DNA of 64,000 nt from Cyanobacteriota bacterium (GCA_026389315.1 JAPLIC010000062.1:1-64000), one strand, 5' to 3'; positions 1 through 9,259 are shown, counted from the first letter of the stretch. The notes: generated by a model from the sequence alone, not told the origin. Program-made: numbers and translations.

Positions 1-257
1 ATGGGGTGCTGCCGGATGAGGTGGTGGCGGTGGAATGCCTGAAGGGGGATTTGCGAGCGCTGCTGGAGCAGCTACCGGAACTGCAGGGCCAGGTGCTGAG
101 GATGCGCTACGGCATCGAGGATGGCGAACCGATGAGCTTGAGTTCCATTGCCAAACAACTGGGTCTCAGCCGGGATAAGACCCGCAACATCGAAAGCCGC
201 GCCCTTGATAGTATTCGCAAACATTCAATTGACCTGCGGAGTTATTTGGCAGCCTGA
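1..257 (+). CDS. RNA polymerase sigma-70 family factor, C-terminal end (5' truncated by window)
   Basis: The frame is open from the left edge, so only the last ~85 residues are visible. They form sigma region 4: a helix ending in LPELQGQVLRMRYGI, then the helix-turn-helix SLSSIAKQLGLSRDKTRNIE, which in this family contacts the -35 element, and the usual C-terminal ALDSIRK helix. The pattern fits a primary or group-2 cyanobacterial sigma factor better than an ECF factor. Which sigma it is cannot be told without the upstream part. Confidence 0.85.
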   Translation, partial: GVLPDEVVAVECLKGDLRALLEQLPELQGQVLRMRYGIEDGEPMSLSSIAKQLGLSRDKTRNIESRALDSIRKHSIDLRSYLAA

Positions 258-286
258 ATTCTGTCCTTGTTACAGCTTTCCTAGCC

Positions 287-718
287 ATGATGTCACCCAG
301 AGTCGGAGCCATAGAGTTTTTGTCCCTCAATCGTCAAACCTTGGCGGAATTTCCTGCATATTTGGTTTTTATTTTTGCAACTGTTGCGCTGACTTTACCG
401 CCCCCAGGTAACGCCCAGACGCTAATGAACCTAGCGCCCCAGGCCCTACCGAACAGCACCGCAGGCCCCACCTACACCGGTACCCTTGATGCGGTTAAAC
501 AGCGCCTCAACACCCCTTCACCAGCACCCATCCAATCCAAAGCCCCGCAAGCACAAACACGCGATGCCGCTGGTCGGCAGCCCCCTAACCCCGCTCCAGC
601 GATGCCTGCAGGCGAGGTCTGTGAATTGAAGGTGTCTCAGATGAATGACATTAAGCAGCACAAGCTGGTGAAAGTCAAAGTCGGTCCATGTCTGATGGTG
701 TTCAACGCCAACGACTGA
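287..718 (+). CDS. hypothetical exported protein
   Basis: A 143-residue ORF that I do not recognise. Residues ~22-43 are hydrophobic and end in GNAQ, like a signal peptide with a late start; internal ATGs would shorten the N-terminus. The middle is rich in Pro, Ala and Gln (low complexity). The last ~35 residues are more ordered (VCELKVSQMNDIKQHKLVKVKV). It starts 29 nt after the sigma factor on the same strand and is convergent with ilvD. Probably a small periplasmic protein; function unknown. Confidence 0.5.
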   Translation: MMSPRVGAIEFLSLNRQTLAEFPAYLVFIFATVALTLPPPGNAQTLMNLAPQALPNSTAGPTYTGTLDAVKQRLNTPSPAPIQSKAPQAQTRDAAGRQPPNPAPAMPAGEVCELKVSQMNDIKQHKLVKVKVGPCLMVFNAND

Positions 719-796
719 AGAAGGCTGGAAATCTCCACTCTCTGGTGGCCAAAGGGGTGGGGGCCCCTGAGTTTGCTTTCTTCGTCGGGACCCAGG

Positions 797-2506
797 TCAA
801 AAGTCGGTAACCGCCCCCTGGCTGCTGCTACCCACCAGGCGCGCGTATTTACCCAGCACCCCGTGGCGATAACGGGGCTCAGCTTTTTGCCAAGCCCCAC
901 GGCGCCGCTCCAGTTCGGCCGCGTCTACATTCAGCTGGATCAGGCGCTGGTGGGCATCAACGGTGATTCCATCCCCCTCCTGGACCAGGGCAATGGTGCC
1001 GCCAACGGCGGCCTCAGGGGCCACATGCCCGACCACCATGCCGTAGGTGCCGCCACTGAAGCGGCCATCCGTGATCAGCGCTACCGAATCCCCCAGTCCC
1101 TGGCCAATAATCGCCGCCGTGGGCGAGAGCATTTCACGCATGCCAGGCCCGCCCACCGGGCCCTCATTGCGGATCACCAGCACATCACCGGCCTGGATGC
1201 GGCCGTCAAGGATGGCGGCCAGACATTCCTCCTCGCTTTCAAACACCCGAGCCGGACCGGTGATGACAGGATTTTTGACGCCGCTGATTTTGGCCACACT
1301 GCCCTCTTCGGCCAGGTTGCCCTTCAACACCGCCAGGTGACCCTGGTCATAGAGAGGATTAGAGAGGGGCCGAATCACCTCCTGGCCCGCCGGGGGCACG
1401 GACGGCACATCGGCAAGGGTTTCGCTGAGGGTCTTGCCTTCAATCGTGCGGCATTCGCCATGGAGCAGGCCAGCCTCCAAGAGCAACTTCATCACTTGGG
1501 GGATGCCACCGGCTTGGTGCAGGTCGACCGTGACAAACCGTCCACTCGGTTTGAGATCACAGATCACGGGTACCCTTTGGCGGATTAGTTCAAAGTCATC
1601 CAGGCTGAGGGGCACGCCTGCGGTGCGGGCGATGGCCAGCAGATGGAGAACAGCGTTGGTGGAGCCACCCACCGCCATCACGACGCTGATGGCATTTTCC
1701 AAGGCTTCCCGGGTCAGCAGGTCGAGAGGGCGGATATTGGCGGCAATGGCATCCACCAGCACTTCGGCTGAGCGGGCGGCACTATCGGCCTTCTCGGGAT
1801 CTTCGGCCGCCATGGTCGAGCTGCCCGGCAATGAAAAGCCCATGGCTTCGATGGCCGAGCTCATGGTATTGGCCGTAAACATGCCACCACAGCTACCAGG
1901 ACCAGGGCAGGCGTTCTTTTCGATGGCCGTCAGCTGGGCCTCATCGATCTTGCCTGCCGTGATCTGACCCACCGCTTCAAAGGCACTGACCACGGTGAGA
2001 TCACAACCACCCAACTTGCCAGGTTTGATCGTGCCGCCGTAGACAAAGATGCCGGGGATGTTCATGCGGGCCATGGCCAACATGGCCGCCGGCATGTTCT
2101 TGTCGCAGCCCCCCACTGCCAACACCCCATCCATGCTTTGGGCATTGCAAGCGGTTTCAATGGCGTCGGCGATCACCTCCCGCGACACCAGCGAATACTT
2201 CATACCTTCGGTACCCATCGAAATACCGTCGCTGACGGTGATCGTGCCGAAGGTCTGGGGCATGGCACCCGCCGCAAAGGCCGCCGCTTCGGCACGCTTT
2301 GTGAGGTCGTTGAGACCCACGTTGCAAGGGGTGATGGTGCTGTAGCCATTGGCGATGCCGATGATCGGCTTGTTGAAATCGCCGTCTCCAAAGCCAACCG
2401 CCCGCAGCATCGCCCTGTTGGGCGACCGGGAGATCCCTTGAGTGATGGTGGCGGAGCGCAACAAGGTCAGGCTTTCCCTGGGAGTGCCTCTATCGTAAAC
2501 AGCCAA
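797..2506 (-). CDS. ilvD: dihydroxy-acid dehydratase
   Basis: IlvD dehydrates 2,3-dihydroxy-3-methylvalerate/isovalerate to the 2-keto acids of isoleucine and valine synthesis. The 569-residue product is full length. It has the IlvD/Edd signatures, with three Fe-S ligand cysteines visible: C61 (TPCNVG), C134 (GGCDKNMPA) and C206 ([13 protein letters not shown]). The C-terminal [15 protein letters not shown] motif is present. Many IlvDs begin near residue 16 ([10 protein letters not shown]), so the first ~15 residues may be extension. It is followed closely on the same strand by a small membrane protein upstream. Another branched-chain gene, ilvE, lies at ~40 kb. Confidence 0.97.
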   Translation of the reverse strand: MAVYDRGTPRESLTLLRSATITQGISRSPNRAMLRAVGFGDGDFNKPIIGIANGYSTITPCNVGLNDLTKRAEAAAFAAGAMPQTFGTITVSDGISMGTEGMKYSLVSREVIADAIETACNAQSMDGVLAVGGCDKNMPAAMLAMARMNIPGIFVYGGTIKPGKLGGCDLTVVSAFEAVGQITAGKIDEAQLTAIEKNACPGPGSCGGMFTANTMSSAIEAMGFSLPGSSTMAAEDPEKADSAARSAEVLVDAIAANIRPLDLLTREALENAISVVMAVGGSTNAVLHLLAIARTAGVPLSLDDFELIRQRVPVICDLKPSGRFVTVDLHQAGGIPQVMKLLLEAGLLHGECRTIEGKTLSETLADVPSVPPAGQEVIRPLSNPLYDQGHLAVLKGNLAEEGSVAKISGVKNPVITGPARVFESEEECLAAILDGRIQAGDVLVIRNEGPVGGPGMREMLSPTAAIIGQGLGDSVALITDGRFSGGTYGMVVGHVAPEAAVGGTIALVQEGDGITVDAHQRLIQLNVDAAELERRRGAWQKAEPRYRHGVLGKYARLVGSSSQGAVTDF

Positions 2507-2509
2507 TGT

Positions 2510-2851
2510 TCATTGGCCGGGCCGGCCCCCTTGGGTCTGTAGTTGTTCGAGTTGACGGCGCACCTCGTCGATGGCCTGGTTGAGCTGCTGCACCCGATCT
2601 TGAAAAGGGGCGCTCTGGGGAGGGTGGGTCCCCTGGATCGTTCTGGGGTCGGCGAAAACAGCGGTGGAGGCGCTCTTGAGGGCGAGCTTCGTCTGGGCGG
2701 TGCGTTGCAGCACGCTCTGGAGCTGCCGGCGCCGTTCGGTCTCCCTCAATAACCACCAAGCCAGGCCACTGGCCCCAGCCATCGCCCCGACGACAACCGC
2801 AAGGACCAGGGTGCTGCCACTGGCCTGGGGACGATTCCTGGACTCAGCCAT
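2510..2851 (-). CDS. small membrane-anchored coiled-coil protein
   Basis: 113 residues. A single transmembrane helix (~13-33, LVLAVVVGAMAGASGLAWWLL) is followed by a long charged and Gln-rich region with heptad character (VQQLNQAIDEVRRQLEQLQTQ). The family is not recognised. It sits 3 nt upstream of ilvD and between it and the upp-like gene, all on the minus strand, so the three may be co-transcribed. Function unknown. Confidence 0.6.
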   Translation of the reverse strand: MAESRNRPQASGSTLVLAVVVGAMAGASGLAWWLLRETERRRQLQSVLQRTAQTKLALKSASTAVFADPRTIQGTHPPQSAPFQDRVQQLNQAIDEVRRQLEQLQTQGGRPGQ

Positions 2852-2910
2852 GGTGTCAACGGGGGAAAACTCAGTGCTGGGAACAGCTTAGGCAGGGCGA
2901 TGGCGGCAGC

Positions 2911-3564
2911 TCAGATCAGGGGTGCAGGGTTTCCGTACAGCCGCTGTGCCGCATCGCCGAAGCCAGGTTTGACTTGTCCCAGGGCATCCAGTTCGGCGTC
3001 GATGCAGCCGCAATAAATCGTGAGATCCGCGATCTGCTCGCCCACCTCTCGCAACCCCGGGGCCGCTGCCAGGGCCGTCACCACCCGCAGTCGCGGGCCC
3101 ATGACCCCCAGCTTTTGCAACCTATTCACCAGGGCTACAAGAGTGCGGCCGCTGGCCAGCACAGGCAAAAACACCAACACCCCAAGACGATCTTCGAGGT
3201 GGGCCGGCAGGTCATCCAAATACCAATGGACCTCGCCCCCCCCGGTGTCCAGACCCACATGGGCCACCCGCGCGGCGGGCACCACCGTCTGACCGCCCTG
3301 CCACAGGCCCAAGCCTCCTCGCAGCACCGGAATCACCAGCAGGGGAACCGTGCCGTCGATGATGGTGCCCTCGGTTTCGGCCAGGGGGGTGATGACCCGC
3401 ACGGTTTGCTGGGGCAGCCAGTCGCGCAGCGCTTCGTAGGTGAGCCAACGGCCCAGCTCGGTCATCGCCGTGGCAAACAGGGGGGAAGGGGTGTCAGCAT
3501 CACGGGCCAGGGTGAGCCAGTGGGCAATCAGCGGATGGGGGGGCACCACCACCCGCAGGGACAT
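2911..3564 (-). CDS. upp: uracil phosphoribosyltransferase-like protein with altered PRPP loop
   Basis: The fold and length (~217 residues from ATG 3564, MSLRVVVPPHPLI) match uracil phosphoribosyltransferase, which makes UMP from uracil and PRPP. Conserved landmarks include the N-terminal VVPPHPLI.HWL, ELGRWLTYEALRDWLP, VPVLRGGLG and TIYCGCIDAELD. However the PRPP-binding loop, normally D-P-hydrophobic-L-A-T-G-G-S/T, reads LPVLASGRT here (residues ~133-141). The acidic residue and one glycine are lost. It may be inactive, have changed activity, or be regulatory. An in-frame start at 3621 exists but would extend beyond the usual N-terminus. Confidence 0.85.
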   Translation of the reverse strand: MSLRVVVPPHPLIAHWLTLARDADTPSPLFATAMTELGRWLTYEALRDWLPQQTVRVITPLAETEGTIIDGTVPLLVIPVLRGGLGLWQGGQTVVPAARVAHVGLDTGGGEVHWYLDDLPAHLEDRLGVLVFLPVLASGRTLVALVNRLQKLGVMGPRLRVVTALAAAPGLREVGEQIADLTIYCGCIDAELDALGQVKPGFGDAAQRLYGNPAPLI

Positions 3565-3610
3565 GGCCATGGCTGCCATAACTGGGTAAGTAGAAGCGTA
3601 AGGGCGACCC

Positions 3611-4195
3611 ATGGCCACCAACCCCTCCCTGCCAGCCCCTGGTCACCAGCCAAACCAGGCCCCCAGCCCAAGCCCCAGCCGCTGGTGGCTGGGAATGGCC
3701 TTGGCCCTGCTGCTGTTTGTGTTGGGGTTTGGAGGAGTTGGCGGTGGGGTGGCTCCGGCCTGGGCCATCACCGCTCCGGAGCTGCGGGGCCAGCGCAGTC
3801 TTCAGGATCTGCAACCGGACATGCACGGCCGCAACCTGCGTCAACAGGAGTTTCTCAAGGCCGATCTTGAAGGCTTTGATTTGGGGGGGGCCGACCTGCG
3901 CGGGGCTGTGTTCAACAACAGCAATCTGCGCAACAGCCATCTGCAGTCCGCCAACCTGGAAGACGTGGTGGCCTTTGCCAGCCGCTTTGATGGAGCTGAC
4001 CTGGGCGACGCCGTCTTGCGCAACGCGATGTTGATGCAAAGCCATTTCAAGGGGGCCAACATCGAGGGGGCCGATTTCAGCGACGCCGTCCTCGATCTGC
4101 CCGAGCAGAAGGCGCTCTGCGCCCGAGCCACCGGCCGCAACAGTCAGACCGGCATCGCCACCCGCGACAGCCTGGGCTGCCGAGATAGGGCCTAG
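3611..4195 (+). CDS. pentapeptide-repeat protein, probably thylakoid lumenal or periplasmic
   Basis: 194 residues. A Pro/Ser-rich start precedes a hydrophobic signal segment (WWLGMALALLLFVLGFGG) and a likely AWA cleavage site at ~52. Residues ~75-160 are A(D/N)LXX repeats (ADLEGFDLGGADLRGAVFN, SANLEDV, ADLGDAVL, ANIEGADFSDAVL), which fold as a right-handed quadrilateral beta-helix. The C-terminus has two cysteines (ALCARATG, DSLGCR), as in cyanobacterial lumenal pentapeptide proteins. It is divergent from upp. Substrate or partner unknown. Confidence 0.85.
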   Translation: MATNPSLPAPGHQPNQAPSPSPSRWWLGMALALLLFVLGFGGVGGGVAPAWAITAPELRGQRSLQDLQPDMHGRNLRQQEFLKADLEGFDLGGADLRGAVFNNSNLRNSHLQSANLEDVVAFASRFDGADLGDAVLRNAMLMQSHFKGANIEGADFSDAVLDLPEQKALCARATGRNSQTGIATRDSLGCRDRA

Positions 4196-4204
4196 ATTCC
4201 GAGC

Positions 4205-4345
4205 CATTCGGTTCCGTGGGGGTTCAGCCTGCGGAGGTAACGGGGAAAGCCCGGTGCAGCGACCCCTAGGGGCCGTGATTCCGGCACTGTCCCGCAGCTG
4301 TGACGGTTGCCCAGCAACCCAGTCAGAACACCCGCCGATACGAAC
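4205..4345 (+). promoter_or_regulatory. cobalamin (B12) riboswitch
   Basis: The 5' leader of hupE carries the core of the cobalamin riboswitch. It has a GGGAAagCCCGGTG stretch at ~4240-4254, the near-invariant B12 box GGCACTGTCCCGCAGCTGTGA at ~4282-4302, and the closing CCAGTCAGAACACCCGCC at ~4319-4336. The family normally binds adenosylcobalamin and turns expression off. The hupE ATG lies about 40 nt downstream of the closing element, so either translational or transcriptional control is possible. Confidence 0.93.
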
Positions 4346-4376
4346 CCCCCTCAGCCCGGCGCGGACCGGCAAACCG

Positions 4377-5021
4377 ATGTCTTTCCCCTCTTGGTGGCCC
4401 CTGGGCCCCCACGCCAACCGTGGCCCCTCCCGGCTGGCCCTGATGCTGCCGCTGATTCCGGCCAGCCTTTTGATGTTGGCCCCCTCAGCCCAGGCCCATC
4501 ACCTGATGGACCTGCTCCATCTCCAGCCCACCCCCCTCACCGGTTTGCTCAGTGGGCTGGCCCACCCGGTCCTGGGCCCTGACCATTTGGTTTTTCTTCT
4601 CGCCCTTTCTCTGGTGGGACTCGGTCACCGCAGTGCCTGGATGCTGGCCCTGCTGCTGACCGGGTTGGCTGGCAGCCTTCTGGGTCTGGTGGTTCCCGGC
4701 CTGCCGGGAGCCGAGGTCATGGTGTCGGCCACCTTGGTGCTGGAAGCGTTGGTTCTTCTGGTCCAGTGGCCCGTGGGATTGCTTCTGCCCGCCTTTGGCC
4801 TGCATGGCTATGCCCTCAGCAGTGCGGTCCTGGGCTGGACCCAGGGCCCCCTGGTGACCTACCTGGTCGGATTGTTTCTGGGGGAGGGCCTGTTGCTGCT
4901 GCTGGCCTTGACCGTTTTAAGGCGTCTGGCGGCCCCTGGTGGTGAGGGCCTGCGCCGTCTTTTGGGTGGGGTTTTGATCGGCTGTGGCGCTGCCTGGACC
5001 TGGTCGGCCCTGGTGCCCTGA
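4377..5021 (+). CDS. hupE: HupE/UreJ-family metal permease, putative cobalt importer
   Basis: 214 residues from ATG 4377; an upstream in-frame start lies inside the riboswitch and is unlikely. The signal peptide ends near APSAQA, followed by HHLMDLL. About six transmembrane helices follow, with the family's HPVLGPDHLVFLLAL motif and FGLHGYA near helix 5. HupE/UreJ proteins move Ni or Co; control by a B12 riboswitch points to cobalt. cobW follows after 1 nt, consistent with a cobalt uptake and handling operon. The transport role is inferred from family and context. Confidence 0.88.
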   Translation: MSFPSWWPLGPHANRGPSRLALMLPLIPASLLMLAPSAQAHHLMDLLHLQPTPLTGLLSGLAHPVLGPDHLVFLLALSLVGLGHRSAWMLALLLTGLAGSLLGLVVPGLPGAEVMVSATLVLEALVLLVQWPVGLLLPAFGLHGYALSSAVLGWTQGPLVTYLVGLFLGEGLLLLLALTVLRRLAAPGGEGLRRLLGGVLIGCGAAWTWSALVP

Positions 5022-5022
5022 A

Positions 5023-6072
5023 GTGAGTTCCCCAATCGCCCGGCGTCTGCCGGTGACCGTGGTGACCGGCTTTCTTGGGGCCGGCAAGACCACTTTGTTA
5101 CGCCAGCTGCTGCTGAACAGCGGCCTGCGCTTGGCCGTGATCGTCAACGAGTTTGGCGAGTTGGGCCTTGATGGTGATCTGATCGCCAGTTGTGGTTTCT
5201 GTCCCGAGGAGGAGTTGCCGGGACGCCTGGTGGAACTGGCAAACGGCTGTTTGTGCTGCACGGTCCAAGACGAGTTTCTGCCGACGATGCAGCTGCTGCT
5301 CGCCCAGGCCGATCAACTCGATGGCATCGTGGTGGAGACGAGTGGATTGGCATTGCCCGAACCCCTGGTCGACGCTTTTGGCTGGCCCGAAATTCGCAGT
5401 CGCGTCCGCGTCAATGCTGTCGTGACGGTTGTGGATGGCGAAGCCCTGGCCGCCGGCCATGTGGTGGGGGATGCGGCGGCGGTGGAGGCCCAACGGCAGG
5501 CCGATCCCAGCCTCGATCACCTCGATGCCCTGGAGGATCTGTTTGCGGACCAACTGCAGGCCGCCGATCTGGTGTTGGTCAGCCGGGCCGACCGGCTGGA
5601 TGGGCCGTCGTTGGCGGCGCTGCAAGGGCGGCTCGCCAGCCAGGTGCGTGCCGGCACCCCGATCCTGCCAATGGCCCGGGGTGAGGTGGACTCTTCGCTG
5701 GTGCTCTCGGCCCCCGTAGCCACAGACGCCCAGGCCACCCCCCTGGTCGATCACGACACCCACGACCACCATCACGACCACAGCCATGTCGCCATGGCTT
5801 CGGTGATGGTGCAGCGACCAGGTCCCTACACCCGCCAGGAGCTCGAAGGTCGTTTGGCGGGCTTGCTTGCCGACCAGCCGGTGCTGCGGCTCAAGGGCCG
5901 CCTGCTGCAGGAGGGCAAGCGGCTTCCCTTGCAGATCCAAGCTGTGGGCCCCCGCCTTGAATGTTGGTATGAGGGCGTTTGGCCGGAGGCTGCCGCCCCA
6001 GGGCTCGAACTGGTGGTGTTGGGCGCCGCCGCCCATGCCGCCAGGCTCGAGGAGGCTTTCGCAGCCCTCTGA
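5023..6072 (+). CDS. cobW: CobW-family GTPase, metal chaperone
   Basis: G3E-family P-loop GTPase, 349 residues if GTG 5023 is used, just after the hupE stop. Visible are the Walker A GFLGAGKTTLL, the metal-binding CLCC motif (NGCLCCTVQDE), ETSGLA (Walker B/switch region), the base-recognition-like VLVSRAD and a His/Asp-rich loop (DHDTHDHHHDHSH, ~residues 243-256). The C-terminal CobW domain follows. Linkage to a B12 riboswitch and hupE suggests cobalt delivery for B12 synthesis rather than zinc. Confidence 0.93.
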   Translation: MSSPIARRLPVTVVTGFLGAGKTTLLRQLLLNSGLRLAVIVNEFGELGLDGDLIASCGFCPEEELPGRLVELANGCLCCTVQDEFLPTMQLLLAQADQLDGIVVETSGLALPEPLVDAFGWPEIRSRVRVNAVVTVVDGEALAAGHVVGDAAAVEAQRQADPSLDHLDALEDLFADQLQAADLVLVSRADRLDGPSLAALQGRLASQVRAGTPILPMARGEVDSSLVLSAPVATDAQATPLVDHDTHDHHHDHSHVAMASVMVQRPGPYTRQELEGRLAGLLADQPVLRLKGRLLQEGKRLPLQIQAVGPRLECWYEGVWPEAAAPGLELVVLGAAAHAARLEEAFAAL

Positions 6073-6107
6073 TCGCCTGGCAAGATTCAGCAAATGCCCG
6101 CGCTTCG

Positions 6108-6377
6108 GTGCCCCACTTCCACGCCCGTGTCCAGGTATCCCTGCGTCCGTCGGTGCTCGATCCGGCGGGGGAGGCCACCCGAGCCGCCGCCGGACGTTTG
6201 GGAGTCTCAGGGGTGACCCGCTTGCGAATTGGCAAGGCCATTGAGGTGGAGATCGAAGCCCCTGACAAGGCCACGGCCCAACAGCAGCTTGAATTCTTGA
6301 GCGAAAGACTGCTGGCCAATCCGGTGATCGAAAACTGGACGCTCGATCTGATCGACACCGCCGGAGGCCCCGCATGA
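6108..6377 (+). CDS. purS: phosphoribosylformylglycinamidine synthase, PurS subunit
   Basis: Small structural subunit of FGAM synthase in purine synthesis, bridging PurL and PurQ. The GTG at 6108 gives 89 residues, normal for PurS, beginning [21 protein letters not shown]. The family core [15 protein letters not shown] and the C-terminal [10 protein letters not shown] are clear. The longer in-frame ORF upstream overlaps cobW and is not PurS-like. The stop overlaps the purQ ATG by 4 nt, indicating translational coupling. Confidence 0.93.
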   Translation: MPHFHARVQVSLRPSVLDPAGEATRAAAGRLGVSGVTRLRIGKAIEVEIEAPDKATAQQQLEFLSERLLANPVIENWTLDLIDTAGGPA

Positions 6378-7027
6378 CCATTGGCATTGTTGTTTTTCCT
6401 GGCTCCAACTGCGACCGGGATGTGCGTTGGGCCCTGGAGGGTTGCCTTGGGTTGCCAACCCGTTTCCTCTGGCACGAAGAGAGCGATCTCCAGGGACTGG
6501 AGGCCGTGGTGTTGCCCGGTGGCTTCAGTTATGGCGACTATCTGCGCTGCGGCGCCATTGCTCGCTTTGCGCCGGTGCTGGAAGAAGTCCGCCGCTTCGC
6601 CGGCGAGGGCGGCCCGGTTTTGGGCGTCTGCAACGGCTTCCAAGTGCTCACCGAGCTGGGACTGTTGCCGGGGGCCCTCACCCGCAACATCGGCCTGCAT
6701 TTTGTCTGCGAGCCCACGCCCCTGGAGGTGCACCCCGGGTCCTGTCGCTGGTTGGCTGGCTATCAATCAGGTGAAGCGATCTCCCTACCCATTGCCCATG
6801 GCGAGGGCCGCTATCAGGTCCAGGAGGACCTGCTGCGGCAACTGGAAGAGAACGGCCAAGTGGTGTTGCGCTACACGGCCAATCCCAATGGGTCGATGGG
6901 GGACGTGGCGGGACTGTGCAACCCCCGGGGCAATGTGCTGGGTTTGATGCCCCACCCCGAACGGGCCTGCGAAAGTCTCACCGGTGGCGAAGATGGCCTC
7001 CGGCTGCTGGCCAGCCTGCTGGGCTGA
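6374..7027 (+). CDS. purQ: phosphoribosylformylglycinamidine synthase, glutaminase subunit PurQ
   Basis: 217-residue class I glutamine amidotransferase that supplies ammonia to PurL. The start is [16 protein letters not shown]. The nucleophile Cys is in [10 protein letters not shown] and the His/Glu pair in [27 protein letters not shown] is the oxyanion-side motif. It overlaps purS by 4 nt. purL itself is not in the window, so the PurL partner is encoded elsewhere. Confidence 0.97.
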   Translation: MTIGIVVFPGSNCDRDVRWALEGCLGLPTRFLWHEESDLQGLEAVVLPGGFSYGDYLRCGAIARFAPVLEEVRRFAGEGGPVLGVCNGFQVLTELGLLPGALTRNIGLHFVCEPTPLEVHPGSCRWLAGYQSGEAISLPIAHGEGRYQVQEDLLRQLEENGQVVLRYTANPNGSMGDVAGLCNPRGNVLGLMPHPERACESLTGGEDGLRLLASLLG

Positions 7028-7030
7028 GCG

Positions 7031-8047
7031 ATGCGTCGTCGCTCGCTGTTGTGGGGACTGGCTGCGGCCCTTTCAGCAACAGGATTGGGCCCAGGGTCCG
7101 CCGGGTCCAGGGGAGGGGCGCTTGCGGGCTCCTTGGGAAAGACCCGGCTGAAACAACCACCCTGGGCCTCCCCCCTGGCGGTACCGGCACCGTTACGGCC
7201 AGGGAGCCGCGTTTTGGCGATCGCTCCAGGCACCTGGTGGGAGGACGCCGCGACGGAGGGGTTGGGGCTACAGCAGCGCTTTGCCGCCGCCGGCTGGAGT
7301 CTGGAAATCCCGGCGGCCACGGCGGGCCGTTGGCGCTGGTTTTCGGCCAGTGACAGCGAGCGGCTCAAGCTGCTGCAGCGAGCCTGGGCCGATCCCGGTA
7401 TCGATGCTGTGGTGGCAGTGGCCGGGGGCTGGGGCAGTGCCCGGTTGCTGGAGGCCGGCTGGCAGCCGGGCCCTCGACCCCTTTGGTCGGTGGGGTTTTC
7501 CGATGTCAGCGCCCTGTTGTTGGCCCAATTGGCGGCCGGCAACGGCGGCGGCATCCATGGCGGCCTGCAGGGGGATGATGCCGCCTGGGCCAGGTTGGTG
7601 GCCCTGCTGCGGGGGGAAAGGGTGGCCCCGCTGCAAGGGGTGGGCTGGCGGGGCGGTATCGCCACGGGCCCTCTGGTGGTCACGAATCTGACGGTGGCCA
7701 CGTCCCTGATCGGCACCCGTTGGTGGCCCCGCCTGGCCGGCTGCGTGCTGGTTCTCGAAGATGTGGGCGAGGAGCCCTATCGCATTGACCGCATGCTCAC
7801 CCAGTGGCGCTCTTCGGGAGTATTGGAGGGTGTGGCAGGGATCGGTCTGGGTCGCTTTCGCTGGAAACAGAACGATGTACTCCCCGGCGACCTGACGATG
7901 GACGAGGTTTTACAGGAACGGCTTGGCAGCCTGGGTGTGCCCCTGGTGGCTGGGCTACCGGTGGGTCACGGCCAGCCGAATCTGGCCCTCCCCCTTGGAC
8001 GGCTGGGGCAGCTGGATGGCGAGCGGGGTTCCCTTGAGGTGGTGTGA
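7031..8047 (+). CDS. LD-carboxypeptidase (peptidase S66, LdcA-like)
   Basis: Serine peptidase that removes the terminal D-Ala from murein tetrapeptides during recycling. 338 residues. The N-terminus MRRRSLLWGLAAALSATG resembles a Tat or lipid-independent signal. S66 motifs are present: AVAGGWGSARLLEAGW, the nucleophile serine in WSVGFSDVSALLL, LEDVGEEPYRIDRML with the catalytic Glu, and GLPVGHGQPNLALPLG with the His. It begins 3 nt after purQ, so it may be co-transcribed. Confidence 0.9.
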   Translation: MRRRSLLWGLAAALSATGLGPGSAGSRGGALAGSLGKTRLKQPPWASPLAVPAPLRPGSRVLAIAPGTWWEDAATEGLGLQQRFAAAGWSLEIPAATAGRWRWFSASDSERLKLLQRAWADPGIDAVVAVAGGWGSARLLEAGWQPGPRPLWSVGFSDVSALLLAQLAAGNGGGIHGGLQGDDAAWARLVALLRGERVAPLQGVGWRGGIATGPLVVTNLTVATSLIGTRWWPRLAGCVLVLEDVGEEPYRIDRMLTQWRSSGVLEGVAGIGLGRFRWKQNDVLPGDLTMDEVLQERLGSLGVPLVAGLPVGHGQPNLALPLGRLGQLDGERGSLEVV

Positions 8048-8117
8048 GCAGGGGTCACGACCCATCCGCCAGGCAGGGGCCCCAGGGCCCCCATGCTGGC
8101 GAAAACCGCAAGGGCGT

Positions 8118-8708
8118 TCAGTTGACGGCGGCGAAGAAGTCCTTGCTCTTGACTGGATCAGGATTCATGGTTTTTTCGCCTGGGGTCCAGTTGGCAGGGC
8201 AAACCTCATCGGGATGGGCCTGGACGTGCTGGAAGGCCTGCAGCACCCGCAGGGTTTCATCCACACTGCGGCCGACGGGCAGATTGTTGATGGTGCTGTG
8301 CATAACCACTCCTTCGGGATCGATGATGAACAAACCGCGCAGGGCGATGCCAGCGTCCTCATCGAGAACCTGGTAGTCGCGGGCGATGGTTTTGTTCAGG
8401 TCGGCGACCAGGGGGTAGGCGATATCGCCAAGGCCACCGTTCTTGCGGTCGGTTTGCACCCAGGCCAGGTGGCTGAACTGACTATCAACGGACACACCAA
8501 GCACTTCGGTGTTGCGGCTGGAGAAATCGGCGTAGCGGTCGCTGAAGGCGGTGATTTCCGTCGGACAGACGAAGGTGAAATCCAGGGGATAGAAGAACAG
8601 CACCACGTATTTGCCGTGGTACTGAGAAAGGGAGATTTCTTTGAACTCCTGGTCAACCACAGCGGTGGCGGTGAAATCAGGGGCGGCGAGACCAACAATC
8701 CTCGTCAT
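8118..8708 (-). CDS. 2-Cys peroxiredoxin
   Basis: Thiol peroxidase that reduces H2O2 and alkyl hydroperoxides, recycled by thioredoxin. 196 residues, typical AhpC/Prx1 length. The peroxidatic cysteine is C48 in [12 protein letters not shown] and the resolving cysteine is C170 in DEVCPANW. The [10 protein letters not shown] motif, associated with sensitivity to over-oxidation, is present; the C-terminal YF-type helix is replaced by [10 protein letters not shown]. It is convergent with the LD-carboxypeptidase and stands alone. Confidence 0.96.
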   Translation of the reverse strand: MTRIVGLAAPDFTATAVVDQEFKEISLSQYHGKYVVLFFYPLDFTFVCPTEITAFSDRYADFSSRNTEVLGVSVDSQFSHLAWVQTDRKNGGLGDIAYPLVADLNKTIARDYQVLDEDAGIALRGLFIIDPEGVVMHSTINNLPVGRSVDETLRVLQAFQHVQAHPDEVCPANWTPGEKTMNPDPVKSKDFFAAVN

Positions 8709-8884
8709 GGCAATGATTGGAGCAAAAGGAAGGTTTCAGGACGCGACAGGCTGAACCAAGTCGCTACGGACAACGGAGCCACGTAGGACGGAGTCGGTTC
8801 GACTTCCAGTTACGCCTGCGCCAAACCTATCACGTATTCAAGGGAATGGGGGCCGATTCCGGTTTTATGGGTTAGCGCTCCTGG

Positions 8885-9259
8885 ATGGCGAACCATCAGC
8901 TCCCTAAGCTGTTTGGATCGACTGATTTGACCTGCCCGATGCCCTGGGATCCCACCGTTCTGCGTAAATACAACGCCACCGGTCATTTCCGCCTGCTCAA
9001 CCAGCTACGCAGCGATCTCAAGGGCAATCCCCTGATCCGTCCCAAGCAAGGTGAAACGGTGGGCGAGGCCAACCGCAGCCGTTCCCTGATTCGCGCCATC
9101 GAAGGTCGTTCCTCCCCCGCCGAAGCCCGTTGGCGCCGTCAGGCCAGCGCTCTTCAGGAGGCCACCAGCCCCACCCCGAAAGCCAAGGTGGAAGACGACC
9201 TTGACAAAGGTGCGAGCAACAGTTTCCGTAATCGGCTCAATGCCATTGAAATGCGTTGA
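8885..9259 (+). CDS. conserved hypothetical protein
   Basis: 124 residues, soluble, basic in the middle (NRSRSLIRAIEGR, EARWRRQ), with no transmembrane segment. The core MPWDPTVLRKYNATGHFRLLNQLRSDL looks like a folded, conserved sequence, so the true start may be ATG 8942. I recall similar short proteins in picocyanobacteria but know no function. It is divergent from the peroxiredoxin. Confidence 0.6.
   Translation: MANHQLPKLFGSTDLTCPMPWDPTVLRKYNATGHFRLLNQLRSDLKGNPLIRPKQGETVGEANRSRSLIRAIEGRSSPAEARWRRQASALQEATSPTPKAKVEDDLDKGASNSFRNRLNAIEMR

Noticed and set aside
7217..7224. HIP1 palindrome GCGATCGC (also at 14508, 44208 and 45441)
   Set aside because: Known cyanobacterial repeat word; only a few copies noticed, with no clustering.
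8074..8093. GGGGCCCC-type hairpin between the convergent LD-carboxypeptidase and peroxiredoxin genes
   Set aside because: GC-rich but without a T-run on either strand; too common in this GC-rich DNA to call a terminator.
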